Part shown: one piece after another, positions 1 to 6,816 of the stretch
Position numbering within the stretch: position 1 is the first letter of the stretch
Layout: each line of letters opens with the position of its first letter
NCBI GenBank assembly: GCA_023424865.1
Contig: JAFADM010000046.1
Coordinates: 1-18,020, forward strand
Source of the DNA: Bacillota bacterium
GTDB taxonomy: Bacteria > Bacillota_A > Clostridia > DSM-8532
Direction: 5' to 3'
DNA: 18,020 nucleotides
Position numbers and translations under genes: made by a program
Notes under the pieces: generated by a model
Database searches by the model: none
Seen by the model: only the letters and a program-made list of their open reading frames with translations
Told to the model about the DNA's origin: nothing

Positions 1-317
1 ACGGCGACCAGTTCCAGACCTCCGATCCCGATTCTGTAAACGCCCTCTTTATTCATAACGTGTACAAGGATAAAATGGAGTATATGGTGCTCCAGCCTGT
101 TGAGCCCCCGTACACCGGTGAAGAGACGGAAAGAATCAATAAAATCAGACAGAACATTGAGGACTATTCCACAACGGAAGTTAATAAGTTTGTTACCGGA
201 CAGAGAAACCTTAGCGAATTTGATGCTTTTGTTTCCGAATTAAAGTCCAAGGGCGCCGACGAGCTGGTGCAGATCGCCAACGACGCTCAGGCAAGATACG
301 AGCAATCTAAAAAATAA
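1..317 (+). CDS. 3' end of ABC transporter sugar-binding lipoprotein (LplA-type extracellular solute-binding protein family 1), partial
   Basis: The reading frame is open from the first complete codon (base 3) to the TAA at 315-317, so the gene begins upstream of the window; the GTG at 60 is an internal valine codon, not a start. The visible 105 or so residues end in a stretch (TGQRNLSEFDAFVSELKS, then DELVQIANDAQARY) typical of the C-terminus of large LplA/YtcQ-type binding proteins that work with LplB and YtcP permeases. Such proteins are membrane-anchored lipoproteins that capture oligosaccharides outside the cell. The N-terminal lipobox cannot be seen. Matching permeases occur at 11793-13716, about 11 kb downstream, so it may serve them or an unseen upstream pair. 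Family assignment is by recognised C-terminal pattern only. Confidence 0.72.
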   Translation, partial: GDQFQTSDPDSVNALFIHNVYKDKMEYMVLQPVEPPYTGEETERINKIRQNIEDYSTTEVNKFVTGQRNLSEFDAFVSELKSKGADELVQIANDAQARYEQSKK

Positions 318-321
318 GAAC

Positions 322-395
322 GGGAACTAAAGGTTGGGGGAGAAGATGTATCCGAGCTTATGCGCGGAAACATTTCTCCCTCGCCGTCCCTTTTT
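322..395 (+). terminator. Terminator-like hairpin after the solute-binding protein gene
   Basis: An inner stem of about 11-14 bp pairs GGGAGAAGATGT (338-349) with ACATTTCTCCC (370-380) with one bulge. An outer short stem pairs GGGAAC (322-327) with GTCCC (386-390, one unpaired A). The outer stem is followed at once by five T residues (391-395). This fits an intrinsic terminator or attenuator separating the transport gene from the GH20 unit, although the T tract is short and the outer stem weak. The GH20 ribosome site begins right after the T run at 396. Confidence 0.42.
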
Positions 396-409
396 AAGGA
401 GGAGTAAGG

Positions 410-2272
410 ATGGGTTTGCTTCCAAAGCCCCAGAAACTTAAAAAGCATGAGGGACAGTTTATTCTTTCCTACGATACCCGAATACTGATTGATAACAAGT
501 GGGGGCCTGAGTTACTGGAGCATGCCGCCCTCATTAAAAAAGAGGCGGACCGGTCGCTGGGGATCCCACTTGCACTGTCCAGAGGGAATTGCCCCGAAGA
601 GGAGAATACAATTCTTCTGACCCGTTATTCAAAGCCCATTCCCCAGTTTTATACCCTCACCGTTTCACAAAAGGGAATAAGAATTGAGGGTGGAGACCGA
701 GACGGCCTTTTGTACGGCATTCAGACCTTAAGGCAGCTTATGGCGCTCTATGGGGCAGTCTTGCCCTGTATGGAAATTGAGGATTATCCTGCCATACCCA
801 ACAGAGGCTTTTACCATGACATTACCAGGGGACGGATTCCAACCCTTCAAACCTTAAAGGCTTTGGCCGACAGGCTCAGCTATTATAAAATCAATCAGCT
901 CCAGCTCTATGTGGAAAACAGCTACCTCTTTAAGGGGTTCAGCGAGGTGGTCCGGGACGACACCCCTCTTACGGCGGAGGAAATTCTGGAGCTTGACCAA
1001 TACTGCGGTCGCCTTTCCATTGAGCTTGTTCCTTCTCTTTCCAGCTTCGGACATCTCTACAAGGTATTAAGAACCCGGAGCTTTTCCCATCTCTGTGAGC
1101 TGGAGGATCCTCTTTCGGCCCCTCATTCCATGTTTGACCGCATGCAGCATCATACCCTGGACGTTTCAAATCCGGACAGCTTCCAACTGGTTAAGAATAT
1201 GATCCGGGAGTTTATTCCCCTTTTCAGCTCTAAGCAATTTAATATCTGCGCCGACGAGACCTTTGATCTGGGCAAGGGAAAAAGCAAGCCCCTGGCTGAT
1301 AAAAACGGAGTGGACGCTCTTTATCTGGACTTCCTCAAAAAGCTTTTGGAGCTTATCCGGGAGGAAGGCCTTAAGCCCATGTTCTGGGGAGACATTATTT
1401 TAAACCGTCCGGAAGCCTTAAAAGAGCTTCCCTTAGAATCGGTCTGCCTCAACTGGGGCTATTCGCCCACCGAAAGGGAGGATAACGCAAAAACCGTTCA
1501 TGATACCGGAGCCACCCAGTACCTGTGCCCCGGCGTTTGGGGCTGGAAGAGCCTCATGAACCGCCTGGATCACGCCTACGGCAATATTTCCGCCATGTGC
1601 GCCTATGGAGCCAAATACCGGTGTGAAGGCATTCTCAATACCAATTGGGGGGATTACGGGAATGTTAATCTTTTAACAACGGCTGTCCCCGGAATCATTT
1701 ATGGCGCGGCCATGTCCTGGAACAGCGATCTTCCCGCCTTTGACGATTTGAACCAAAGCCTTTCCCGTCTGGAATACGGCGACAGGTCCGGCACACTGGC
1801 AGACCTTTTCAACCGCATAGGACAGCAGCAGGTGTTTACCTGGGAGCTGGCGGTAAGGTATGTGGAGTCAAGGGATCTTAAAAGGGAAGACCGGGAGGTG
1901 GAAGCCTTTTTCAGCTCGCTAAACCCCGAAGACCTTTTAAAGGCCAATGAAAAGCTCCTTCGTCAAAAGGAGGAGCTGGCAGGAAAAATACTTGATGTAA
2001 AAGCCTCCTGGCGAAAGGATCTTCACGGCTATTTCGTCATGATGAAGGCCATGGCGCTTTTTAACACCATTGCCCGCGTTATTTACGAGACTCGCTATAA
2101 GAAAGACATTAAGGCTGACCGTGAGGAGGGCTTTGCCCTGGCGGAGGCTTTGGAGCTTTGGGCTCAGGATTATAAAAGGCTCTGGTACACCGACAGCAAG
2201 CCGGGAGAGCTTTACCGCATTGAGGAAATTCTTTTCCGTTACGCGGATCTTTTAAGGGAAGGCACCCTGTGA
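410..2272 (+). CDS. Glycoside hydrolase family 20 (beta-N-acetylhexosaminidase-like), intracellular
   Basis: A 620-residue protein predicted to remove terminal beta-linked N-acetylhexosamine (or a related sugar) from oligosaccharides. Residues about 1-125 match the GH20 accessory domain (GGDRDGLLYGIQTLRQL, 94-110). The TIM barrel begins near YHDITRGR (135-142). The Asp-Glu pair expected of GH20 substrate-assisted catalysis is in CADETFDLG (D282, E283). Active-site-type tryptophans occur in MFWGD (324-328) and NTNWGDYG (410-417). The last 180 or so residues are a mostly helical extension. No signal peptide or anchor is visible, so it should act in the cytoplasm on imported sugars. The start is set by AAGGAGG at 396-402, seven bases before the ATG. 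It is followed closely by the propeller and aldolase genes, probably as one operon. The exact substrate is not determinable; GH20 also contains lacto-N-biosidases and other specificities. Confidence 0.85.
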   Translation: MGLLPKPQKLKKHEGQFILSYDTRILIDNKWGPELLEHAALIKKEADRSLGIPLALSRGNCPEEENTILLTRYSKPIPQFYTLTVSQKGIRIEGGDRDGLLYGIQTLRQLMALYGAVLPCMEIEDYPAIPNRGFYHDITRGRIPTLQTLKALADRLSYYKINQLQLYVENSYLFKGFSEVVRDDTPLTAEEILELDQYCGRLSIELVPSLSSFGHLYKVLRTRSFSHLCELEDPLSAPHSMFDRMQHHTLDVSNPDSFQLVKNMIREFIPLFSSKQFNICADETFDLGKGKSKPLADKNGVDALYLDFLKKLLELIREEGLKPMFWGDIILNRPEALKELPLESVCLNWGYSPTEREDNAKTVHDTGATQYLCPGVWGWKSLMNRLDHAYGNISAMCAYGAKYRCEGILNTNWGDYGNVNLLTTAVPGIIYGAAMSWNSDLPAFDDLNQSLSRLEYGDRSGTLADLFNRIGQQQVFTWELAVRYVESRDLKREDREVEAFFSSLNPEDLLKANEKLLRQKEELAGKILDVKASWRKDLHGYFVMMKAMALFNTIARVIYETRYKKDIKADREEGFALAEALELWAQDYKRLWYTDSKPGELYRIEEILFRYADLLREGTL

Positions 2273-2299
2273 CAGGGGTCTGAAAGGAGGCCCTTTTTT
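2265..2299 (+). promoter_or_regulatory. Two mutually exclusive hairpins at the GH20/propeller junction, covering a stop codon and a ribosome binding site
   Basis: CCCTG (2265-2269) can pair with CAGGG (2273-2277), leaving the GH20 stop codon TGA as the three-base loop. The same G run can instead pair as GGGTCT (2276-2281) with AGGCCC (2288-2293), loop GAAAGG, extended by G-T and A-T pairs at 2275/2294 and 2274/2295 and followed by T residues to 2299. The second structure looks like an intrinsic terminator and also ties up part of the AAAGGAGG ribosome site (2283-2290) of the next gene. A ribosome at the GH20 stop would disrupt both. The pairing is seen in the sequence; a regulatory role is inference. 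Confidence 0.45.
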
Positions 2300-2300
2300 C

Positions 2301-4157
2301 ATGGAATTATCAAGGCTTCCCCATTATGTGGGGGATATTCATCCCAATTGCGATTACCATCACGGACAGATTACCCCGGCAAGAGGCGTCAAATGCTATC
2401 AGGTTACCCGGGCCAACAGGGGAAGGCCAGAAGAAGACGACGGCACAGGCCACACCTACAAGCATGCGGCGGATCTGGCCTTTTTCAACAACCGCTTTTA
2501 CGTTCAGTACCTGACCAATCCGGAGGACGAGCATGACGGGGCTGGAATATCCGTTCTGGCGGACTCTGAGGACGGCGTCAACTGGAACCGTTTTCGTGTT
2601 TCCTTTCCCGAATACCGCATCAATAAGTGCGTTAATACGGATTATAAGGGGCTTGTCCACACCTTTTCAGGGGACACCTACGCCTTTATGCACCAGAGAA
2701 TGTGCTTTTACAAGGCCCCCAACGGGCGTCTTCTGCTTTTAGGCTTTTACGGCTGGTCCCCCAAGCCCTGGATGACCAACTGGGACAATTACGGCATTGG
2801 CCGTGTGGTCAGGGAAATTAAAAAGGACAACAGCCTGGGCCCCATTTACTTTATCCGGGTGAACCGGCAGGCAGGCTGGCGGGATGAGGATTTGAATTAT
2901 CCACTTTATACCGCCTCCCCTGAAAAAGAGTTTGTGGAGGCCTGCGGCGCCCTTCTGGCCGATTCCCTTTATGTCCAGCAATGGGCGGAGGAAAACGGCG
3001 ACATTGATCCCCTTATTCAAATTAAGCACCCGAATCACGGAAAATTCAAGTACGAGGCCTTCTGCTGGTACCATATCGATGAAAAGACCGTCATTGGCCT
3101 GTGGAAGCACTCCTTAACCGCCCGGAGCGACGATGGGGGAAAGAGCTGGTCCCCGGTGGTAAAATCCCACAGCCTGGTTATGAGCGGGCAAAAGGTCTGG
3201 GCAGAGAAAACAAGCGACGGGCGTTTTGCCATGGTTTATACCCCTACCCTTGAAACCCAGCACCGTTATCCCCTTTGCGTTACCACCTCCCGGGATGGGC
3301 TTGCCTTTGACCAGATGCTTCTGGTTCACGGGGAGGTACCGCCCATGAAGTACAAGGGCTTTTGGAAGGATCTGGGCCCCCAGTACATGCGGGGTATTGC
3401 CGAAGGACTGGACAAGCCGTCAGACGGTAATCTCTGGATGACCTACACCATCAACAAGGAAGACGTTTGGGTGGCTCAAATTCCGGTGCCGGTTCAAGGC
3501 GAGGATACGGGGGATTTTGATGAAAGCTTTGAGGACAATGGGGTTCTTGATGCCTGGAATCTTTATTCGCCCAAATGGGCTTCCGCCGGACCGGGCCTTC
3601 TTGAGAGCGGGAAAAAGGCGCTTGTCCTTTCCGACAGGGACCCATACGATTATTCAAGGGCGGAGCGGCTCTTTGAGAAAAGCGCCCAATGCGACTTTTA
3701 TTTTACCTTAACTCCCGTTAAGTCCAAACAGGGCGTTCTATACATTGAGGTCTGCAATGAAAAGGCCCAGGTGGCTGTCCGGCTTGTGCTTCGCGGCAAT
3801 GGAAAGATGTATGCCCGTACCGTGTGCGAGCTGCCTGCCTTTGATTTTGAAGAAAACAGGGACTATACCTTTGGACTTCACATCGACTGTAAAACCTTTA
3901 CCTACAAAATTTCCGTGGATGGGAACATGCTAACGGACAAAAACGGGGAGGCGGCGGTGTGGAAATTCATGATGGCCGTCAACAGCTTAAGCCGGTTTAT
4001 TTTAAGAACCGGTCCTGTCCGCTATGCGCCCACTCTTGACGATGTGCCCGACGACCTGCCCGAGGTTCCCCTGCCCGGCTGCGAGGAGCCTTCCGAAGAG
4101 GCCCGGTATGCCCTTCATGGACTTAAATTTGTAAAGCAAGATGAACAAGGAGTATGA
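2301..4157 (+). CDS. Asp-box (BNR) six-bladed beta-propeller glycosidase-like protein with C-terminal lectin-like domain, leaderless
   Basis: A 618-residue protein with sialidase-superfamily traits: Asp-box-like turns SEDGVNW (89-95), SDDGGKSW (276-283) and the degenerate SRDGLAF (330-336), spaced as in propeller blades. Residues about 1-395 form the propeller. Residues about 405-570, starting near DFDESFED, look like a concanavalin/LamG-type jelly roll that may bind sugar. There is no signal peptide, which is unusual for sialidases and suggests action on imported oligosaccharides. I did not see the FRIP motif of classical GH33 sialidases near the N-terminus, so it may belong to another propeller family (a lyase or a glycosidase for other acidic sugars). 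The start follows AGGAGG (2285-2290) by ten bases. It lies 28 bases after the GH20 gene and 7 bases before the aldolase gene. Fold is fairly sure; function is not. Confidence 0.62.
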   Translation: MELSRLPHYVGDIHPNCDYHHGQITPARGVKCYQVTRANRGRPEEDDGTGHTYKHAADLAFFNNRFYVQYLTNPEDEHDGAGISVLADSEDGVNWNRFRVSFPEYRINKCVNTDYKGLVHTFSGDTYAFMHQRMCFYKAPNGRLLLLGFYGWSPKPWMTNWDNYGIGRVVREIKKDNSLGPIYFIRVNRQAGWRDEDLNYPLYTASPEKEFVEACGALLADSLYVQQWAEENGDIDPLIQIKHPNHGKFKYEAFCWYHIDEKTVIGLWKHSLTARSDDGGKSWSPVVKSHSLVMSGQKVWAEKTSDGRFAMVYTPTLETQHRYPLCVTTSRDGLAFDQMLLVHGEVPPMKYKGFWKDLGPQYMRGIAEGLDKPSDGNLWMTYTINKEDVWVAQIPVPVQGEDTGDFDESFEDNGVLDAWNLYSPKWASAGPGLLESGKKALVLSDRDPYDYSRAERLFEKSAQCDFYFTLTPVKSKQGVLYIEVCNEKAQVAVRLVLRGNGKMYARTVCELPAFDFEENRDYTFGLHIDCKTFTYKISVDGNMLTDKNGEAAVWKFMMAVNSLSRFILRTGPVRYAPTLDDVPDDLPEVPLPGCEEPSEEARYALHGLKFVKQDEQGV

Positions 4158-4164
4158 ATAAAGC

Positions 4165-5085
4165 ATGAAAACAATAAAAAACGGTGTATGGGCTACCATG
4201 ATAACCCCCTTCACCAAAGAGAACAAGCTTAATTATGAGGCCATTGAAAAGCTGATTGAATGGTATGTGAAAAACAGGATTGCAGGCATTTTTGCCGTAT
4301 GCCAGTCCAGTGAAATGTTTTACTTATCTGCCGAGGAACGCTATGAACTGGCAAAATTTGTTATAGAGAAAACAGCAGGCAGGCTGGGAATTGTGGTTTC
4401 CTCCCATGTTTCCGACAGCCTGGAGGATCAAAAAAAGGAGCTATTGAAGATGGCCTCCTTAAAGCCTGACGCCGTTGTCATGGTAAGCAACCGCCTGGCG
4501 GCTCAGGGAGAGGACAGCCGTGTTTTTATCAGCAATGTAAAGGCGCTTATGGAGGCTTTGCCCGAGAGCATTCCCCTGGGTATGTACGAATGCCCCTACC
4601 CCTATAAAAGGCTTCTAACCGACGAGGAGCTTTCCTTCCTTGTGGAATCGGGCCGGTTCCTGTTTTTGAAGGACACCAGCTGCGACATTGAAGTTTTAAA
4701 GCGCCGCAGCCGTTTAGTGGAAGGCTCTCCGTTTAAGATATTCAACGCCAACGGCGCAACCCTTCTGGACTCCCTCCGGGCAGGCATCAGCGGCTATTGC
4801 GGGGTTATGTGCAATTTTCATCCCGACCTTTATGTTCATGTATGCGAAAATTACAAGGATCCGTCTGTGGACGAGCTGTTCACCGAGCTGGGCTTTACCT
4901 CCATCATTGAGGCCAGAACCTACCCTGTTTGCTCCAAGCGCTATTTAAGGGAGTATGAAAACATTCCCATGGAGGACGATTCACGCTCTATGTCCAAGAA
5001 AGGCTACATTTCGTCCTTTGACTATGAGCTGGCCATGTTCCGGGATATTACCCTCCGTTTGCGCAAAAAAGCAGGCCTCGTCTGA
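4165..5085 (+). CDS. Dihydrodipicolinate synthase / N-acetylneuraminate lyase family aldolase
   Basis: A 306-residue class I aldolase of the DapA/NanA family, close to the usual 290-300 length. Lys169 in FLKDTS is the expected Schiff-base lysine, and Tyr141 in MYECPYP is the expected catalytic tyrosine. The substrate carboxylate loop, usually GTTGE or GSTGE, reads CQSSE (46-50), so the substrate may differ from those of DapA and NanA. Members cleave or form pyruvate adducts such as sialic acid or 2-keto-3-deoxy sugar acids. Position directly after a sialidase-like propeller argues for catabolism of a released acidic sugar rather than lysine synthesis. The ribosome site AAGGAG (4148-4153) lies inside the end of the previous gene, 11 bases before the ATG, so translation is probably coupled. 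The last codons overlap the terminator of the convergent chemoreceptor gene. Confidence 0.85.
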   Translation: MKTIKNGVWATMITPFTKENKLNYEAIEKLIEWYVKNRIAGIFAVCQSSEMFYLSAEERYELAKFVIEKTAGRLGIVVSSHVSDSLEDQKKELLKMASLKPDAVVMVSNRLAAQGEDSRVFISNVKALMEALPESIPLGMYECPYPYKRLLTDEELSFLVESGRFLFLKDTSCDIEVLKRRSRLVEGSPFKIFNANGATLLDSLRAGISGYCGVMCNFHPDLYVHVCENYKDPSVDELFTELGFTSIIEARTYPVCSKRYLREYENIPMEDDSRSMSKKGYISSFDYELAMFRDITLRLRKKAGLV

Positions 5086-5092
5086 GACCTGC
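5065..5092 (-). terminator. Intrinsic terminator of the chemoreceptor gene, embedded in the convergent aldolase gene
   Basis: Read on the minus strand, GCAGGTCTC, loop AGAC, then GAGGCCTGC form a nine-pair stem with one T-G wobble, followed directly by six T residues (the A run at 5065-5070 on the plus strand). This is a classic rho-independent terminator 20 bases after the chemoreceptor stop. On the plus strand the wobble becomes a C-A mismatch and no strong T run follows, so it should act mainly on the minus-strand transcript. It overlaps the final codons of the aldolase gene. Confidence 0.75.
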
Positions 5093-5111
5093 TTCTAAAC
5101 CAATCCGTTAT

Positions 5112-6650
5112 CTAGTTGTTCCCGCCTTCGTCGCCGAAGGGCCGGGTCAGATCCTCGGACAGCTTGCCGATGGCTTCAACAGCCGCGGAGACCTGCTCCA
5201 TGGAGGCGACCTGCTGCTCGGCGGCGGAGGCGATTATTTTTATTTCCTCCAGCATGGACCGGTTAATTTCACGGATACGGTGCACACCTTCCGATACCTG
5301 AGCGCCATCCTCTGCGGCGCTTTCCGTAAGCTGGCTTACTTCTTCCACCCGGGTGTTAAGGTTTCTTCCGGCAGTGGCGGCGGCATGGAAGGAGTGCCCG
5401 GCGGCCTCAACCGCCACCACGCCGCTTTCCGCCATAACAGCACTGTGAGCAATGGCCTGAGCGGTTTTTCCGGTGTCCTCCAGTACCTGGGTAATGAGAT
5501 CGGCAATGTCCTTTGAAGCATTTTGGGACTGCTCTGCAAGCTTTCGTATTTCATCGGCCACCACGGCAAAGCCCCTGCCCTGTTCACCGGCCCGGGCCGA
5601 TTCAATGGCGGCGTTAAGGGCTAAAAGATTGGTCTGCTCGGAAATGCCGGTAATCACCTCGACGATGCTTCGGATTTGGCTGGATTTAGTTTCTAATAGC
5701 TGGATAAACCGCTTGCTTCCCTCGGAGGCCTCGGCAATACCCTTCATCTTTTCAACGGTCTGGCGGATCTTTTCGCCGCTGTCATTATTTATTTCCACAA
5801 GCTTTCGGGAGATGTCCGCAATATTCCGGCTTTCCCCGGCAATGCCCTTCAGCTTTTCGGACATATTATCCACCCTGGCAGCCGCATCATTGGCAAAGCG
5901 GTGGGAATCCTCCGAACCCACGGCCACATGGGCTGTGTTTTCCGCTATTTGCTCATTGGAAGCGGTGGTTTCAACCGTAATAACCGAAAGCTGGGAGACG
6001 GATTCGGAAAGCTGGCCGGAAACCTCCATAGCCCGGGTGCCGGATTGCTTCATTTTTTCCAGCAGCCCCGCCTGCTCCTCCGCGCCCATCACATTTTGCA
6101 GCATGGCCCGTGTTCTTACGGAAAGCAGAATAAATATGACGGACAGGGCAACAAGCTCAATGCTCCGGGGTGCAACTCCGTAAACCATTGCGTCAGAAAG
6201 GGTCTTGAAGTTCCGGTCTCCTACGTCGCCGTAAAGAAAATTAAGTGCCTGGCTTCCTATGGTGCATACCAGGGTAAGCCCTGCCGCGTACCAGCTCACC
6301 TTTCTTGAAAAAAACAGGCTGGCGATGGCGGCGGGAAAGATAAAGAGCAGAATGACGTGATAGGAAAGAAATAGGTTCATTATGGCAACCATCAGTGCAG
6401 CCGATGTAACGGTAATATACTTAATCACCGGATGCCGGAGCTTTAAAAGCTTTACCAGAACCGTGGGAACGATAAGCAGAAGGGTTGCGGCTCCGCAGGC
6501 TATGGCCATGGTGTTAATGGGAACAATGAAGATTCTTAAAAGGTCCAGTATAAACACCAATGCCATAAAGAGGACGGTAAAGAGCATAATCCGGGCTGCG
6601 AAAAGATTGGCTTCCTGTTCGTTGTGCTTGAGAATGCTGTTTTGATTCAT
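5112..6650 (-). CDS. Methyl-accepting chemotaxis protein with multi-pass membrane N-terminus
   Basis: A 512-residue chemoreceptor. The N-terminal 180 residues hold about six hydrophobic segments (roughly 20-42, 46-66, 76-95, 97-115, 118-138, 163-179) with only short loops, so there is no large external ligand domain. The cytoplasmic part is a long coiled coil carrying the conserved kinase-control tip ([20 protein letters not shown], 336-355, continuing to [10 protein letters not shown]). No HAMP domain is obvious between membrane and signalling part. It should signal through CheA/CheW to the flagellar motor, possibly sensing a membrane-embedded cue or a partner such as a transporter. AAAGGAG (plus-strand 6659-6666, complement) sits nine bases before the ATG. 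It is transcribed against the flanking sugar genes, divergent from the response-regulator gene. No convincing minus-strand -35/-10 pair was found; TATATT about 35 bases upstream is a weak -10. Confidence 0.93.
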   Translation of the reverse strand: MNQNSILKHNEQEANLFAARIMLFTVLFMALVFILDLLRIFIVPINTMAIACGAATLLLIVPTVLVKLLKLRHPVIKYITVTSAALMVAIMNLFLSYHVILLFIFPAAIASLFFSRKVSWYAAGLTLVCTIGSQALNFLYGDVGDRNFKTLSDAMVYGVAPRSIELVALSVIFILLSVRTRAMLQNVMGAEEQAGLLEKMKQSGTRAMEVSGQLSESVSQLSVITVETTASNEQIAENTAHVAVGSEDSHRFANDAAARVDNMSEKLKGIAGESRNIADISRKLVEINNDSGEKIRQTVEKMKGIAEASEGSKRFIQLLETKSSQIRSIVEVITGISEQTNLLALNAAIESARAGEQGRGFAVVADEIRKLAEQSQNASKDIADLITQVLEDTGKTAQAIAHSAVMAESGVVAVEAAGHSFHAAATAGRNLNTRVEEVSQLTESAAEDGAQVSEGVHRIREINRSMLEEIKIIASAAEQQVASMEQVSAAVEAIGKLSEDLTRPFGDEGGNN

Positions 6651-6721
6651 TGGATAGGCTCCTTTTCATGTATAGCTTTAAATATACCATGCGCTCCAAC
6701 GTTCTAAACAGAGGCAAATGC

Positions 6722-6750
6722 TTGTCAGAGCCAAAAAAATAAATTATGCT
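6722..6750 (+). promoter_or_regulatory. Sigma-A-type promoter for the two-component system genes
   Basis: TTGTCA (6722-6727) and TATGCT (6745-6750) are separated by exactly 17 bases and match the housekeeping consensus at 5 of 6 and 4 of 6 positions. The spacer is A/T-rich (seven consecutive A). It lies 67 bases before the regulator start, leaving a leader of about 60 bases. Confidence 0.55.
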
Positions 6751-6816
6751 TTATCTGCAAACCCATTCTTTTGTCCCCCGGCATAAACGGTGTGTTTTTC
6801 GGAAGGAGCGCTTTAC

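Noticed and set aside
5473..6183. Long plus-strand open frame (236 codons) opposite the chemoreceptor gene
   Set aside because: The composition is a serine/alanine-rich mirror of the chemoreceptor coiled coil and there is no ribosome site or family signal; it is an antisense shadow.
6661..6720. Minus-strand promoter for the chemoreceptor (TATATT, TATACA)
   Set aside because: No -35 element at 16-18 bases from TATATT, and TATACA is too close to the ribosome site; not strong enough to list.
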